DNA of 22,267 bases from a virus. The notes beneath the pieces are model-generated. The model saw only the letters and a list, made by a program, of their open reading frames with translations, was not told where the DNA came from and made no database searches. Both the position numbers and the translations under genes were made by a program. Shown piece by piece: positions 13,389-21,435 of the stretch (positions are counted from its first letter, which is position 1; every line of letters starts with the position of its first letter). Location of the stretch: the IMG/VR virus record IMGVR_UViG_3300034683_000268, positions 1 through 22,267 of that record. One strand, given 5' to 3'.

Positions 13389-14435
13389 ATGGCAATCAAT
13401 CTGTATGATCCGCGCACTATGCTGACGGCGCTGAAAACGGCGCTTCCGGCGCAGACATTCATCCGGGATATGTTCTTCCGGAATCGCGACGCGGTAAACA
13501 CCGAGCATGTGGATATCGACATCGTGAAGGGCAACCGCAAGATGGCGCCGTTCGTGGCCCCATTGAAGTCTGGCTCCGTGATGGCCCGCGACGGCTACAC
13601 CACGAACAGCTACAAACCCGCCATGCTGAAGCCGAAGCGCGCGGCCTCCGACGTGGACTGGATGAAGCGGCTTCCGGGGGAGGCGGTGTACAGTGGCATG
13701 GGGCCGGACGAGCGCGCGGCCAAGCTGTACATCGAGGATCTTCTGTACCTCGATCAGGCGATCACGCGCCGCGAGGAATGGATGTGCGTGAAGGCGCTGA
13801 CCGAGGGGCAGGTCCCGCAGAAGGGCGACGGTGTGGATGAGGTTGTCGAATACCCCCTGACCATCACAACGCTCGAAGCGGCTGACAAGTGGACGGCTTC
13901 TACGGGCAAGGCCCTGACCAAGCTCCGAGAGACGCGGCGGGCAATGGTGCAATCCTGTGGGATAGCCCCGAATACGGCGATCATGGGCAAGACGGCCCTT
14001 GAGGCCTTCCTTGTCAACGCTGAGGTGGCGGCGTTCTCGGACAAAAACAAAATCCTTCTGACGGAAATTGAGCCTCAACTCCCCGTGGCTACGCTTGAAA
14101 CGATGGGCGTGATCTACTGGGGCTATATGCGCGATACAGGGCTGTATGTGTACTCCTACGACGAGTGGTATCTGGACGAGGCCACGGGAACGGAAAAACC
14201 GATGATTGACGACAATCTCGTTCTTCTGGGGAATCCTGCGGCAAGGACAAGCCTGATGTACGGGGCTTGGACCGAAGCGGACAGGAGGACGGGCTCTATC
14301 GTTACCCATGTCGGCGACCGCGTTCCCCGCTCCTGGGTGGAGGACGACCCGTCCATCCGCTGGGTGCAGATGGTAAGCCGCCCGCTCCCGGTGCCGCACC
14401 AGGTCGACGCATTCCGGGTGCTGAAGGTCGTATAA
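13389..14435 (+). CDS. Major capsid protein, lambda gpE family
   Basis: This 348-residue protein is typical of gpE-type major capsid proteins. It opens with NLYDPRTMLTALKTALPAQT and FIRDMFFRN, and contains VDIDIVKGNRKMAPFVAP, YIEDLLYLDQAITRREEWM, and late YVYSYDEWYLDEATGTEKP and the end RSWVEDDPSIRWVQMVSRPL. It folds in the HK97 style and forms the icosahedral shell, decorated by the preceding gene product. ATG 13389 has AGGAGG at 13377-13382. The length agrees with the family (about 340). The family call is firm. Confidence 0.93.
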   Translation: MAINLYDPRTMLTALKTALPAQTFIRDMFFRNRDAVNTEHVDIDIVKGNRKMAPFVAPLKSGSVMARDGYTTNSYKPAMLKPKRAASDVDWMKRLPGEAVYSGMGPDERAAKLYIEDLLYLDQAITRREEWMCVKALTEGQVPQKGDGVDEVVEYPLTITTLEAADKWTASTGKALTKLRETRRAMVQSCGIAPNTAIMGKTALEAFLVNAEVAAFSDKNKILLTEIEPQLPVATLETMGVIYWGYMRDTGLYVYSYDEWYLDEATGTEKPMIDDNLVLLGNPAARTSLMYGAWTEADRRTGSIVTHVGDRVPRSWVEDDPSIRWVQMVSRPLPVPHQVDAFRVLKVV

Positions 14436-14437
14436 TC

Positions 14438-14689
14438 ATGATTCGCATCACGAGAGAACGAACCTTCGTCGGTGACGCCGGATTCGGCGATACGGTCTCT
14501 CTTGACGCCAAAGAGGAGCGCTGGCTGGTGGAGACCGGGCAGGCGAAGTACGTCAAGCCCGTCGCTCCTCCGGAGCCGGTAAAACCGGAGCCCGCACCCG
14601 CTCCGGCTTCCGAAAGCGCGGGTGATGCCGATGCCGACGTTCAAGGAACAGGTAAAAAAGGACGTGGAAAGCGGCGCCGCGTGGTTTAG
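14438..14689 (+). CDS. Small protein after the capsid gene, Pro/Ala-rich tail
   Basis: The product is 83 residues from ATG 14438. The first ~40 residues (MIRITRERTFVGDAGFGDTV ... WLVETGQAKYV) form a small domain common in phage proteins encoded between the major capsid and connector genes. The remainder is an unstructured Pro/Glu/Ala section (PPEPVKPEPAPAPA) ending in a basic GKKGRGKRRR tail. GAAGG at 14423-14427 is the likely ribosome site. It overlaps the next gene by about 60 bp in another frame. The role is unknown; a head-completion or DNA-contacting role is a guess from position and basic tail. Confidence 0.65.
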   Translation: MIRITRERTFVGDAGFGDTVSLDAKEERWLVETGQAKYVKPVAPPEPVKPEPAPAPASESAGDADADVQGTGKKGRGKRRRVV

Positions 14690-14975
14690 CGAGGACGAGT
14701 TCGCCGACTGGCACGACGTAAACGGTAAGCGCATCTTATGCGTCTTTTGCGCGGATAAGCGCATGATGGATCAAAACGTATCGGACAGAAAAAGAGAACG
14801 CCCCGAGGGAGTTCACCTCAACCGGGGCGTTCTCTTTTTGCGCGCCGCCGATGTGGTGGGCGTGCCGAAGCGAGGCCAGAAGATGAAGCTCGACGGCAGG
14901 CTGTACACTGTCGACGAGGCGCGCCCGATAGGCGGGGCCGCGCTGCGAGTTGAACTGGAAGCGAACGACTCATGA
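14631..14975 (+). CDS. Head-tail joining protein (lambda FII-like)
   Basis: The product is 114 residues from ATG 14631 (MPTFKEQVKKDVESGAAWFS); in-frame GTG 14622 or ATG 14625 would add 2-3 residues but sit too close to the weak GGTGA site. DEFADWHDVNGKRILCVF is followed by a beta-rich half (RGVLFLRAADVVGVPKRGQK, then LDGRLYTVDEARP), the layout of FII-like proteins that link the portal/gpW complex to the tail. The position after the capsid genes and before gpZ agrees. A 17-bp terminator-shaped hairpin lies within the coding sequence (14789-14839), although the protein reads through it smoothly. The stop overlaps the next start (ATGA). Confidence 0.75.
   Translation: MPTFKEQVKKDVESGAAWFSEDEFADWHDVNGKRILCVFCADKRMMDQNVSDRKRERPEGVHLNRGVLFLRAADVVGVPKRGQKMKLDGRLYTVDEARPIGGAALRVELEANDS
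14789..14839. terminator. Terminator-shaped hairpin inside a connector gene
   Basis: AAAAAGAGAACGCCCCG (14789-14805) is perfectly complementary to CGGGGCGTTCTCTTTTT (14823-14839), with a 17-nt loop. The A-run and T-run on each side give it terminator form on both strands. It lies inside an apparently intact gene, so it may act as a partial terminator. Confidence 0.6.
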
Positions 14976-15508
14976 TCACGATCGACGGAGCGAAGGTAGA
15001 GCGGGCCCGTGCGGCGCTCGCCGGAATCGACAATGGGTTTTCGAAGGCAGTCTCTTCTGCGCTGAACCGCGCTTCTGAGGGATTTATAACCGACGCCGTT
15101 CGAGGGACGACGGGGCGGTATCACGTTAAAGCCTCCGAGGTTCGAAAGAGTCTAAAGCTCAAGCGAGCCGGAGCGGCGAAGCTGATGTCCGTGATCAACG
15201 CCTCCGGTCGACGCAAGTCCATTTCCGAGTACAAGCTGACGCCTACCGCTCCGACTCCGGGACGACGCAGGGAGCTGAAGGGCGCGGTCAAAAGAGACGG
15301 GATGAAGCCCCTTCGAGGGGCTTTTTTCGTGCGCGGGAAGCCGTTCATCCGCGACGGAAGCGGGCTGAAGCCGATCATTTCTCCGTCAGTGCCACAGCTG
15401 CTGAAGAACGAAAAAACCTTAAAGGAAGCGGAACACGGGGCCTCCGAGAGATTTGCCAGGCGACTTGACCACGAGATTCTTCGTCTGTTGGGGGTGTTCA
15501 AGCGATGA
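14972..15508 (+). CDS. Minor tail protein Z-like (tail completion)
   Basis: This is a 178-residue basic protein with the pattern of lambda gpZ/prophage minor tail protein Z. It shows KVERARAALAGIDNGFSKAV, ALNRASEGFITDAVRGTTGR, YHVKASEVRKSLKLKRA, then a beta-rich middle (SISEYKLTPTAPTPGRRRE, GAFFVRGKPFIRD) and a C-terminal helix with LDHEILRLLG. gpZ-like proteins help complete the tail end that joins the head. ATG 14972 overlaps the previous stop. A second terminator-like hairpin with a T6 run is embedded in its coding sequence (15305-15327). Confidence 0.85.
   Translation: MITIDGAKVERARAALAGIDNGFSKAVSSALNRASEGFITDAVRGTTGRYHVKASEVRKSLKLKRAGAAKLMSVINASGRRKSISEYKLTPTAPTPGRRRELKGAVKRDGMKPLRGAFFVRGKPFIRDGSGLKPIISPSVPQLLKNEKTLKEAEHGASERFARRLDHEILRLLGVFKR
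15305..15327 (+). terminator. Terminator-shaped hairpin inside the gpZ-like gene
   Basis: AAGCCCCT (15305-15312) pairs with AGGGGCTT (15316-15323) around TCG, and the T-run continues to 15327 (six T in total). The shape is a textbook intrinsic terminator within an open, conserved-looking frame (MKPLRGAFFVRG). Confidence 0.6.
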
Positions 15509-16083
15509 TTGCGCTTCTATTGCAGGACGCTCTGGCGAAGCGCATGCGTGGCCTTTTTGACGGCTGGACGCTCCCTTCGAAGGGCGGCGCCCGCAAAGGG
15601 GTGCGCGTCTTCACGCAGTTTCTGCCTCTTCCACAGGCCGCACAGTCCGAGGGGGAGGACGGCCCGCTGGTGTTCGGCGACTCCATGTCGTACGGCGAGT
15701 CCGACCTCGAAAGCAACTTTCCTTGCGTCCTGGTTAAGGTGGACGAGGGGACGGAAAGAGACTCCCAGGGAGCGGATGCGACGCGCGTCAAGGTGCGCCT
15801 GCTGGTCGGGGTTTACGACGACTCCGCGGACTGTCAGGGATATCGCGACGCCATGAACATCATCGAGGCCGTCCGCCTGAACCTGATGACGGACCGCTAT
15901 CTGGAGATGAAGTACAGGTTGGAAATGCCGTTGAACTGGCACATATTCGACGAGCAGCCGTGGCCGGTGTTTTTCGCGGGTATGGAAACGACGTGGGAGA
16001 TGGGGCGCATCGCCGAGAGAATCCCGAACGTGAAAGGAGGGGACTGGCGCGATGGCGAATACACGAAAGACAAGCGCCACTAA
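15505..16083 (+). CDS. Putative tail terminator / tail completion protein
   Basis: This 192-residue protein contains ESNFPCVLVKVDEGTERDSQ, VKVRLLVGVYDDSADCQGYR, NIIEAVRLNLMTDRYLEMKY and a late WPVFFAGMETTWEMGRI. Proteins of this type occupy the tail-terminator position (comparable to lambda gpU) before the sheath gene in myovirus-like prophages and would cap the tail tube. The start overlaps the previous stop (ATGA at 15505). It overlaps the next gene by 32 bp. The assignment rests on position and remembered similarity, so confidence is moderate. Confidence 0.65.
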   Translation: MIALLLQDALAKRMRGLFDGWTLPSKGGARKGVRVFTQFLPLPQAAQSEGEDGPLVFGDSMSYGESDLESNFPCVLVKVDEGTERDSQGADATRVKVRLLVGVYDDSADCQGYRDAMNIIEAVRLNLMTDRYLEMKYRLEMPLNWHIFDEQPWPVFFAGMETTWEMGRIAERIPNVKGGDWRDGEYTKDKRH

Positions 16084-16360
16084 CAAGGCGCGATCCGTAA
16101 GAGGAGATGAGGCCGTGAGCAAAATCGAAAGGCTTATTTACGTGGGCCCGAACCTCCCTGGAGGCCGGCTGTTGAGCGGCCAGGTGTTCAAGGGGGGGTA
16201 CCCGCCGTACCTGGAGGATGTTTTCAACGAAACGCCGGAGGTGAAGCAGCTCTTCGTCCCCGTGGACAGAGTCATGGAAGTGCAGAAGAAGCTGAAAGAG
16301 CCGGGCAGCAATGAGGCTAGGCTCTTTTCTATCGCGAAACAGAAGCTGGGGGTGAGATAG
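16052..16360 (+). CDS. Small conserved-type protein preceding tail sheath
   Basis: The product is 102 residues. After a basic, Ser/Thr-rich N-terminus (MANTRKTSATNKARSVRG), the core reads IERLIYVGPNLPGGRLLSGQ, VFKGGYPPYLEDVFNETPEV and LFVPVDRVMEVQKKLKEPGS. Short proteins with this YVGPxLPGG pattern commonly precede sheath genes in phages with contractile tails, but I know of no assigned function. ATG 16052 has AAAGGAGGGG upstream (about a 9-nt gap). It may begin at a later GTG (16115) that would skip the basic leader. Confidence 0.7.
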   Translation: MANTRKTSATNKARSVRGDEAVSKIERLIYVGPNLPGGRLLSGQVFKGGYPPYLEDVFNETPEVKQLFVPVDRVMEVQKKLKEPGSNEARLFSIAKQKLGVR

Positions 16361-17833
16361 TTGGCCTACAGGCATGGTGTTTATAAATCCGAGGTGCCCA
16401 GCTCCCTTTTACCCCCTGTTCGGACGGAGGCAGGGTTGCCGGTTTTTGTGGGGACAGCCCCACTCCACCTGGGAAGCGACCCCGACGCGATGTTGAATGT
16501 GAACAAGCCGCGGCTTTGCTATTCCTACCAGGAAGCGGTGGCGTTGTTTGGTTTCAACCGTGAGTTTGGCCGTTACACGCTTTGCGAGGCGATTTATTCC
16601 CAGTTCGCGCTCTTCAACGTTGCTCCGGTAGTTCTGATCAACGTGCTGGACCCATCCGAACACAAGACGGGCGGAACAGAGGCGGTGGAATACGACCTCG
16701 TGGACGGAGCTGTCAATCTCGGGAAGGACGTGCCGCTCGACTTCGTGACGGTGCTCAATATTTCCGGCGATGCCGAGGATCCGGACGCCGTAGCGGGGGA
16801 GGACTATTCTCTCGCCTACAACCGCAGCGGCGAGGCGATTTTGAGCGTGATCTCCGGAGGAATGTTCACTTCCGCCACAAAGGTGAAGGCGAAGGTGACG
16901 AAGCTCGATCCAGAGGCGGTCGACGAATCCGACATCATCGGCGGCGTCAACATTACCACCGGAGACTATGAAGGGCTGGAGCTGGTCAACGAGATTTTTC
17001 CCCGGTTTCGATTGATCCCGGGACTTCTCGCAGCGCCGAAGTTCTCCGAAAGCCCGCCCGTAGCGGCCGTAATGGCCGCTAAGATGAGCAATATCAACGG
17101 TCATTTCACGAATGAATCGGTGGTGGATATTCCGTCAGGCGAGGAGGGGGCGGCGAAATATACGGGGGCGCCCCAATGGAAAGAGCAGAACAATTACGTG
17201 TTGCCGAATCAGATTGTTTGTTGGGGCAAGCCCAAGCTCGGCGACGATGTTTTTCACCTTTCGACCCAGCTTGTTGCGCTGATGAATCGAGTGGACGCAA
17301 GCAATGAGGATGTGCCTTACGAAAGTCCGTCAAACAAGGGGCTGCAAATGGACGCGCTCGTCAACGCCGGCGGGCAAGAGATCATCCTCGGGCCCGATCA
17401 GGCGAGTTATTTGAATGGCCAGGGTATCGTCACCGGACTAAACTTTATCGGTGGCTGGAGAGCTTGGGGAAACCGAGAGGCGGTCTACCCAAGCGTAACC
17501 GATCCTAAGGACAGCTTTATCCCGATCCGACGCATGTTCCATTGGATCGGGAACGAGTTTATCCTGACCTTCTGGCAAATGGTAGACAAGCCGATCACAA
17601 GGAGGCTCGTCAAGACGATCGTCAACTCCTACAACGTCCGCCTGAACGGGCTGGCCGCCAGGGAGTTTATTCTCGGGGGACGCGTTGAGTTCCTCGAGGA
17701 TGAGAACCCCCTAACGGATCTCATTGATGGAATTCTCCGTTTCCATGTCTACATCACCCCCCCGCCTCCGGCAAAAGAGATTTGGGCCATTCTCGAATTC
17801 GACCCGAGTTATTTCAATACGCTTTTTGAGTAG
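16361..17833 (+). CDS. Contractile tail sheath protein
   Basis: This 490-residue protein begins at TTG 16361, directly after the previous stop, with GGGGGTGA at 16348-16355. The start YRHGVYKSEVPSSLLPPVRT, then GLPVFVGTAPLH, the later MDALVNAGGQEIILG, the C-terminal RRMFHWIGNEFILTFWQMVD and KTIVNSYNVRLNGLAAREFI with a final HVYITPPPPAKEIWAILEFD are hallmarks of the P2 FI-type sheath. It polymerises around the tube and contracts on infection, so the virion is a myovirus. The UUG start may lower initiation. The family call is firm. Confidence 0.93.
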   Translation: MAYRHGVYKSEVPSSLLPPVRTEAGLPVFVGTAPLHLGSDPDAMLNVNKPRLCYSYQEAVALFGFNREFGRYTLCEAIYSQFALFNVAPVVLINVLDPSEHKTGGTEAVEYDLVDGAVNLGKDVPLDFVTVLNISGDAEDPDAVAGEDYSLAYNRSGEAILSVISGGMFTSATKVKAKVTKLDPEAVDESDIIGGVNITTGDYEGLELVNEIFPRFRLIPGLLAAPKFSESPPVAAVMAAKMSNINGHFTNESVVDIPSGEEGAAKYTGAPQWKEQNNYVLPNQIVCWGKPKLGDDVFHLSTQLVALMNRVDASNEDVPYESPSNKGLQMDALVNAGGQEIILGPDQASYLNGQGIVTGLNFIGGWRAWGNREAVYPSVTDPKDSFIPIRRMFHWIGNEFILTFWQMVDKPITRRLVKTIVNSYNVRLNGLAAREFILGGRVEFLEDENPLTDLIDGILRFHVYITPPPPAKEIWAILEFDPSYFNTLFE

Positions 17834-17850
17834 GCAAAGGGGGGAAAAAG

Positions 17851-18372
17851 ATGAATGTTGTGCCTGAGAAGAATATCAACTTCTCCGTCTATCTGGACGG
17901 AGAAGACCTGCTTGGAGTAGCTGAGGCAACAATTCCAAATCTGGAGTATATGACGGAAACGGTCAAAGGGGCTGGCATCGCCGGCGAGTTTGATTCTGTC
18001 GTATTGGGTCATTTTGGCTCAATCTCTCTATCGCTAAATTGGAGGAACGTTACAGACAGCGCCGTGAAGCTCTTGGCTCCAAAAGCACACAACCTAGACC
18101 TTTATGGCGCCATTCAGGACTATGACGCCGGAACGGGGCAGTATGCGGTTCGGCAGATTCATCTGTACTGCAAGGCTGTACCCAAGGGGTTCGATATGGG
18201 TAAGTTTTCAGCAGGAGAGGCTGGGGATTCGGCAAGCGAATTCGAATTGCATTATCTGCTTGTTGAGCGTGATGGAACCAAGCGGATCGAGCTAGATAAA
18301 TTCAACTACATCTTTGTCGTCGATGGGATTGACTACCTTGCTGAAGTTCGCAAAGCCCTTGGGAAGGGGTAA
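17851..18372 (+). CDS. Major tail tube protein (P2 FII-like)
   Basis: This 173-residue protein follows the sheath, as in P2. It shows the tube-protein pattern PEKNINFSVYLDGEDLLGVA, EATIPNLEYMTETVKGAGIA GEFDSVVLGHF, HLYCKAVPKGFDMGKFSAGE and a closing YIFVVDGIDYLAEVRKALG. Stacked rings of it form the inner DNA channel on which the sheath is laid. ATG 17851 has AAAGGGGGG about 8 nt upstream. The gene is visibly less GC-rich than the capsid genes, which may mark a module boundary. Confidence 0.92.
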   Translation: MNVVPEKNINFSVYLDGEDLLGVAEATIPNLEYMTETVKGAGIAGEFDSVVLGHFGSISLSLNWRNVTDSAVKLLAPKAHNLDLYGAIQDYDAGTGQYAVRQIHLYCKAVPKGFDMGKFSAGEAGDSASEFELHYLLVERDGTKRIELDKFNYIFVVDGIDYLAEVRKALGKG

Positions 18373-18375
18373 AAC

Positions 18376-18714
18376 ATGAAAATCACACTTAGCAAACCGT
18401 TGAAACACAAGGGAGCCGATATGGTGGCGCTCGATCTAAAGATGGATGAACTGACTGGATGGGATCTGATCGAAGTCGAAACCCAGATGAATGCCGAGGG
18501 TAAATTTGCCCTCATGGCCGACTATAGCAAGGTGTTCCAAGCGAGAGTAGCCGCCAGGGCGGCCAAAATGCCGGTTGAGGTGCTGGAAGCTCTTCCAGCG
18601 AGGGACTTCAACAAGATCGTGAGTGCTGTGCAACTTTTTTTAATGGGGTCGGACTTTCCCGACCCAGAGGAGAGCGAAAAAGAGGCAAGATCGAATCCCC
18701 AGGCAGAATCCTGA
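18376..18714 (+). CDS. Tail assembly chaperone E (short product)
   Basis: The zero-frame product is 112 residues: MKITLSKPLKHKGADMVALD, MDELTGWDLIEVETQMNAEG, and VEVLEALPARDFNKIVSAVQ LFLMG. This fits the P2 gpE/tail-assembly family encoded between the tube and tape-measure genes, which coats the tape measure during tail assembly. At codons 87-89 (CTT TTT TTA) it contains a slippery heptamer, and the -1 frame from there is open to 18860. It would therefore make a long form as well as this short form. ATG 18376 directly follows the tube gene, with GGGAAGGGG upstream. Confidence 0.85.
   Translation: MKITLSKPLKHKGADMVALDLKMDELTGWDLIEVETQMNAEGKFALMADYSKVFQARVAARAAKMPVEVLEALPARDFNKIVSAVQLFLMGSDFPDPEESEKEARSNPQAES
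18636..18665 (+). promoter_or_regulatory. Programmed -1 frameshift signal
   Basis: The heptamer T TTT TTA at 18636-18642 is in the right phase (X XXY YYZ) of the E frame. Three bases later begins a perfect 7-bp hairpin, GGGTCGG (18646-18652) and CCGACCC (18659-18665) with a 6-nt loop. Slipping back one base continues as AAT GGG GTC with no stop until 18860. Confidence 0.85.
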
Positions 18715-18860
18715 GGCGACTAGCCATCCGTCTTGCCCGTGCAGACACGGGAACGCCAGCCGATCACTGGCTGGCGCTCCCTGTGGTAGATCTGCCGGAG
18801 TGGTGTGAGGTCGTGCGGCAGGAGCAGGAATTGTTGTATAAAGCGCAAAAAGAGAGGTGA
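18642..18860 (+). CDS. Tail assembly chaperone E' extension (by -1 frameshift)
   Basis: This -1 frame adds 72 residues to the first 89 residues of E, giving a product of about 161 residues. Its C-terminal part reads RRLAIRLARADTGTPADHWL, ALPVVDLPEWCEVVRQEQEL and LYKAQKER. That is a plausible folded domain, like the E' or GT extensions that recruit the tape measure in P2 and lambda. It has no good start codon of its own. The stop at 18858-18860 is 4 bp before the tape-measure ATG. The position and phase agree with E/E' of P2. Confidence 0.82.
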   Translation, partial: NGVGLSRPRGERKRGKIESPGRILRRLAIRLARADTGTPADHWLALPVVDLPEWCEVVRQEQELLYKAQKER

Positions 18861-18864
18861 TCCC

Positions 18865-21435
18865 ATGGCGAATCAATATCAAATTTCATTTGTCATCGGC
18901 GCGGCGCTTAGTAGCGCGTTTAAAGGCGCTGTGGTGTCGGCAACTGACGCCATGGGGAAATTGCACGCTCAAACACAGGCGCTCGGGAAGAACCAGTCGG
19001 CGATTCAAAGCTTCCAGAAGCTTCAAAGCCGAATGGGAGAGACCTCCGGAAAGCTGGACGCCGCAAGAGAGCGGGTGAGACGACTCGGAGAGGAAATGCG
19101 GAATACCGCAAGCCCCTCCGCGTCGATGCGGAAAGCCTTTACCGCAGCGCACCAGGAGGCTCACAAGTTGCAAGAAAAGCTCTCTGGTCAACGCAAAGAG
19201 TTGGGTCGACTTCGCACGACTCTGACGGAAGCCGGAGTGAGCACGAAGAATTTCTCTGCGGAGCAAGCCCGTCTTGCCCGGGAAACAGAGCAACTCCAGG
19301 TGGCTCAGGAACGCCTCCAGAGATCAAGGGGGGCGCTCGACGCATCCAAGGCCCAGCTGGCCAACATGCGAGGATCCATGATGGCATCAGCTGGGATTGT
19401 ACTTGCCATGAGAGCGCCGATTAAGGCTGCTGCTGATTTTGAGCAGGCGATGGCTAAGGTCCAGGCTGTTTCTGGAGCGGCGGAACAGGAGATGGCCCTC
19501 CTTGTCGATCAGGCCAGAGCGCTGGGGCGCGAGACTCAATTCAGCGCTTCTGAGGCGGCATTGGGCCAGGAATTGCTCGCTAGGTCTGGGTTTAAGACGA
19601 ACGAAATCGTCTCGGCCATGCCTGGACTGTTGAACATGGCTGCCGCCGAGGGAATGGGCCTCGCTCAGGCGGCGGATATCGCAGCCAGTGTTTTGCGGGG
19701 AATGGGACTTTCCGCAGACAAGTCGGGGCGCGTCGCGGATGTCCTGGCAAGAGCGGCCTCGGCCTCGAACTCGAGTATTATAGATATGGGCGAGTCCATG
19801 AAATATGTGGCACCTATCGCAGCCGGGCTGAATATGCCTCTAGAGAAGGCCGCTGCAATGCTTGGCGTCATGAGCAATGCGGGCATAAAAGGGTCTCAGG
19901 CCGGCACTGCCCTGCGGGCGGCGCTGATTCGGCTTTCGAGCGAACCCAAAGCCGTGGCGGATGCCTTGGAAGCGCTAGGGATCCAGGCCAAGGACACCGA
20001 AGGCAACATGAGAGAGATTCCGGATCTTATGGCTGATTTGTCGCGCCAAATGGCCGGACTGGGATCGGCGGAGAAGCTGAAGTATTTCGCCGAGATATTC
20101 GGGACTGAAGCGGCCTCCGGCATGCTCGCCATGATGGAGGCCGCGAGCTCGGGCGAACTTGATTCTCTGACCAGGGAGCTTTATGCCTCTTCGGGAGCTG
20201 CCGCGGACATGGCGCGCACGATGAACAACACGTCCCAGGGGGCGATGAAGCGCCTTGCATCAGCAACCGAGGCGCTGATGATTGATGTGGGCGACGCGCT
20301 GCTCCCCGCTTTCGCCGGGGGGGTCGAAACACTTGCCTCTTTCGCGGGTGGTTTGTCGACATTGGCCCAAAGGTTTCCCCTTGTAACCAAAACCCTTGTG
20401 GGTGGCGTTGCCGCATTAGGGGCCTACAAGGTCGGCATCACTGCTGGAAGGTTTGCATGGGTAGCGGCCAAACTCCCCTTTCAGCATGCTAGGGTAATCG
20501 TTGATTCCGTTCGAGCATCTACTCTTTTGGCAGGTAAAGCGTCTGCCTTTGCTGCAGCAAAAACCAGAGTCTGGACGGTAGCTCAAGGGGGAATAAACCT
20601 GGCGATGAAGGCTGGAGCCTCATTGTTGAATGTCGGCAGGTTGATTCTGTACCACGGGAAACAGCTGGCGATTGCTGCGGTGACGAAAGCGTGGACAGCA
20701 GCGCAATGGCTCCTCAACGCGGCCCTCAACGCCAATCCGATAGGACTCGTCATTGCGGCTGTGGCGGCGTTGGCCGCGGGGGCCTATGTGCTTTGGAGGA
20801 ATTGGGACAAGGTCTGTGCTGGGGTGACTGCTGCCTGGGAACGGCTTCTGGGGAGCATATCAAAGGGGTGGGAGTGGCTGAAGGCTCTTTTTCCAGGATT
20901 CCCCGGTTTCATTTCCGGGGCCCTTGCGGGTTTGGGTGACATCCTCATGGCCCCCTTTACCTTGGCCTTTGGCGTGATAGGCAAAGGTATTGCCCGCCTA
21001 CAAGGGTTGTGGGCAAAGTTCAGGTCTATTTTTTCCAGCGATGTCCAAAAAATAGATGCTGATGTCGCGGCTAAGGTTAATGCCGATGCTTCTGCGATTG
21101 GCGCCAAAATGCCTGATTTCGGAGCCTTCGCCGGAGGTGGCGTAATTTCGAGGCCGACTATTGCGTTGATGGGCGAGGGTGGAAACCGAGAGGTGGTTAC
21201 TCCAGTGGACAAGCCGCGACTCGGTATTCCCCTCTGGAAGGCAGCAGGAGAAATGATGGGTGTCGATTTTGGCGGGGCAGCCGTCAGCAACATAGCAACG
21301 TTCAGCCCACAGATAACTATCAATATTTCCGGGGGCGCCGATAACGGCACGGCAAAAAACCTAGAAGAAGTAATCCGCAGAGTGCTTCGCGATGAGCAGG
21401 AGCGGTTCGCTCGTGTTTCATGGGGGATGGCATAA
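18865..21435 (+). CDS. Tail tape measure protein
   Basis: This 856-residue protein begins at ATG 18865 (MANQYQISFVIGAALSSAFK) after GAGAGGTGAT. Residues ~45-185 are a long coiled coil (ARERVRRLGEEMRN, QEKLSGQRKELGRLRTTL, QLQVAQERLQRSRGALDASK). The conserved phage tape-measure domain follows (FEQAMAKVQAVSGAAEQEM, ARALGRETQFSASEAALG, GIKGSQAGTALRAALIRLS). Hydrophobic segments lie around LLPAFAGGVETLASFAGGL and NPIGLVIAAVAALAAGAYVL. Its length sets tail length, suggesting a tail somewhat longer than that of P2 (tape measure about 815). The end overlaps the gpX-like gene by one base. Confidence 0.93.
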   Translation: MANQYQISFVIGAALSSAFKGAVVSATDAMGKLHAQTQALGKNQSAIQSFQKLQSRMGETSGKLDAARERVRRLGEEMRNTASPSASMRKAFTAAHQEAHKLQEKLSGQRKELGRLRTTLTEAGVSTKNFSAEQARLARETEQLQVAQERLQRSRGALDASKAQLANMRGSMMASAGIVLAMRAPIKAAADFEQAMAKVQAVSGAAEQEMALLVDQARALGRETQFSASEAALGQELLARSGFKTNEIVSAMPGLLNMAAAEGMGLAQAADIAASVLRGMGLSADKSGRVADVLARAASASNSSIIDMGESMKYVAPIAAGLNMPLEKAAAMLGVMSNAGIKGSQAGTALRAALIRLSSEPKAVADALEALGIQAKDTEGNMREIPDLMADLSRQMAGLGSAEKLKYFAEIFGTEAASGMLAMMEAASSGELDSLTRELYASSGAAADMARTMNNTSQGAMKRLASATEALMIDVGDALLPAFAGGVETLASFAGGLSTLAQRFPLVTKTLVGGVAALGAYKVGITAGRFAWVAAKLPFQHARVIVDSVRASTLLAGKASAFAAAKTRVWTVAQGGINLAMKAGASLLNVGRLILYHGKQLAIAAVTKAWTAAQWLLNAALNANPIGLVIAAVAALAAGAYVLWRNWDKVCAGVTAAWERLLGSISKGWEWLKALFPGFPGFISGALAGLGDILMAPFTLAFGVIGKGIARLQGLWAKFRSIFSSDVQKIDADVAAKVNADASAIGAKMPDFGAFAGGGVISRPTIALMGEGGNREVVTPVDKPRLGIPLWKAAGEMMGVDFGGAAVSNIATFSPQITINISGGADNGTAKNLEEVIRRVLRDEQERFARVSWGMA

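Noticed and set aside
13356-14399. Long minus-strand frame opposite the major capsid gene
   Set aside because: It mirrors a firmly identified capsid gene; its composition is typical of antisense frames.
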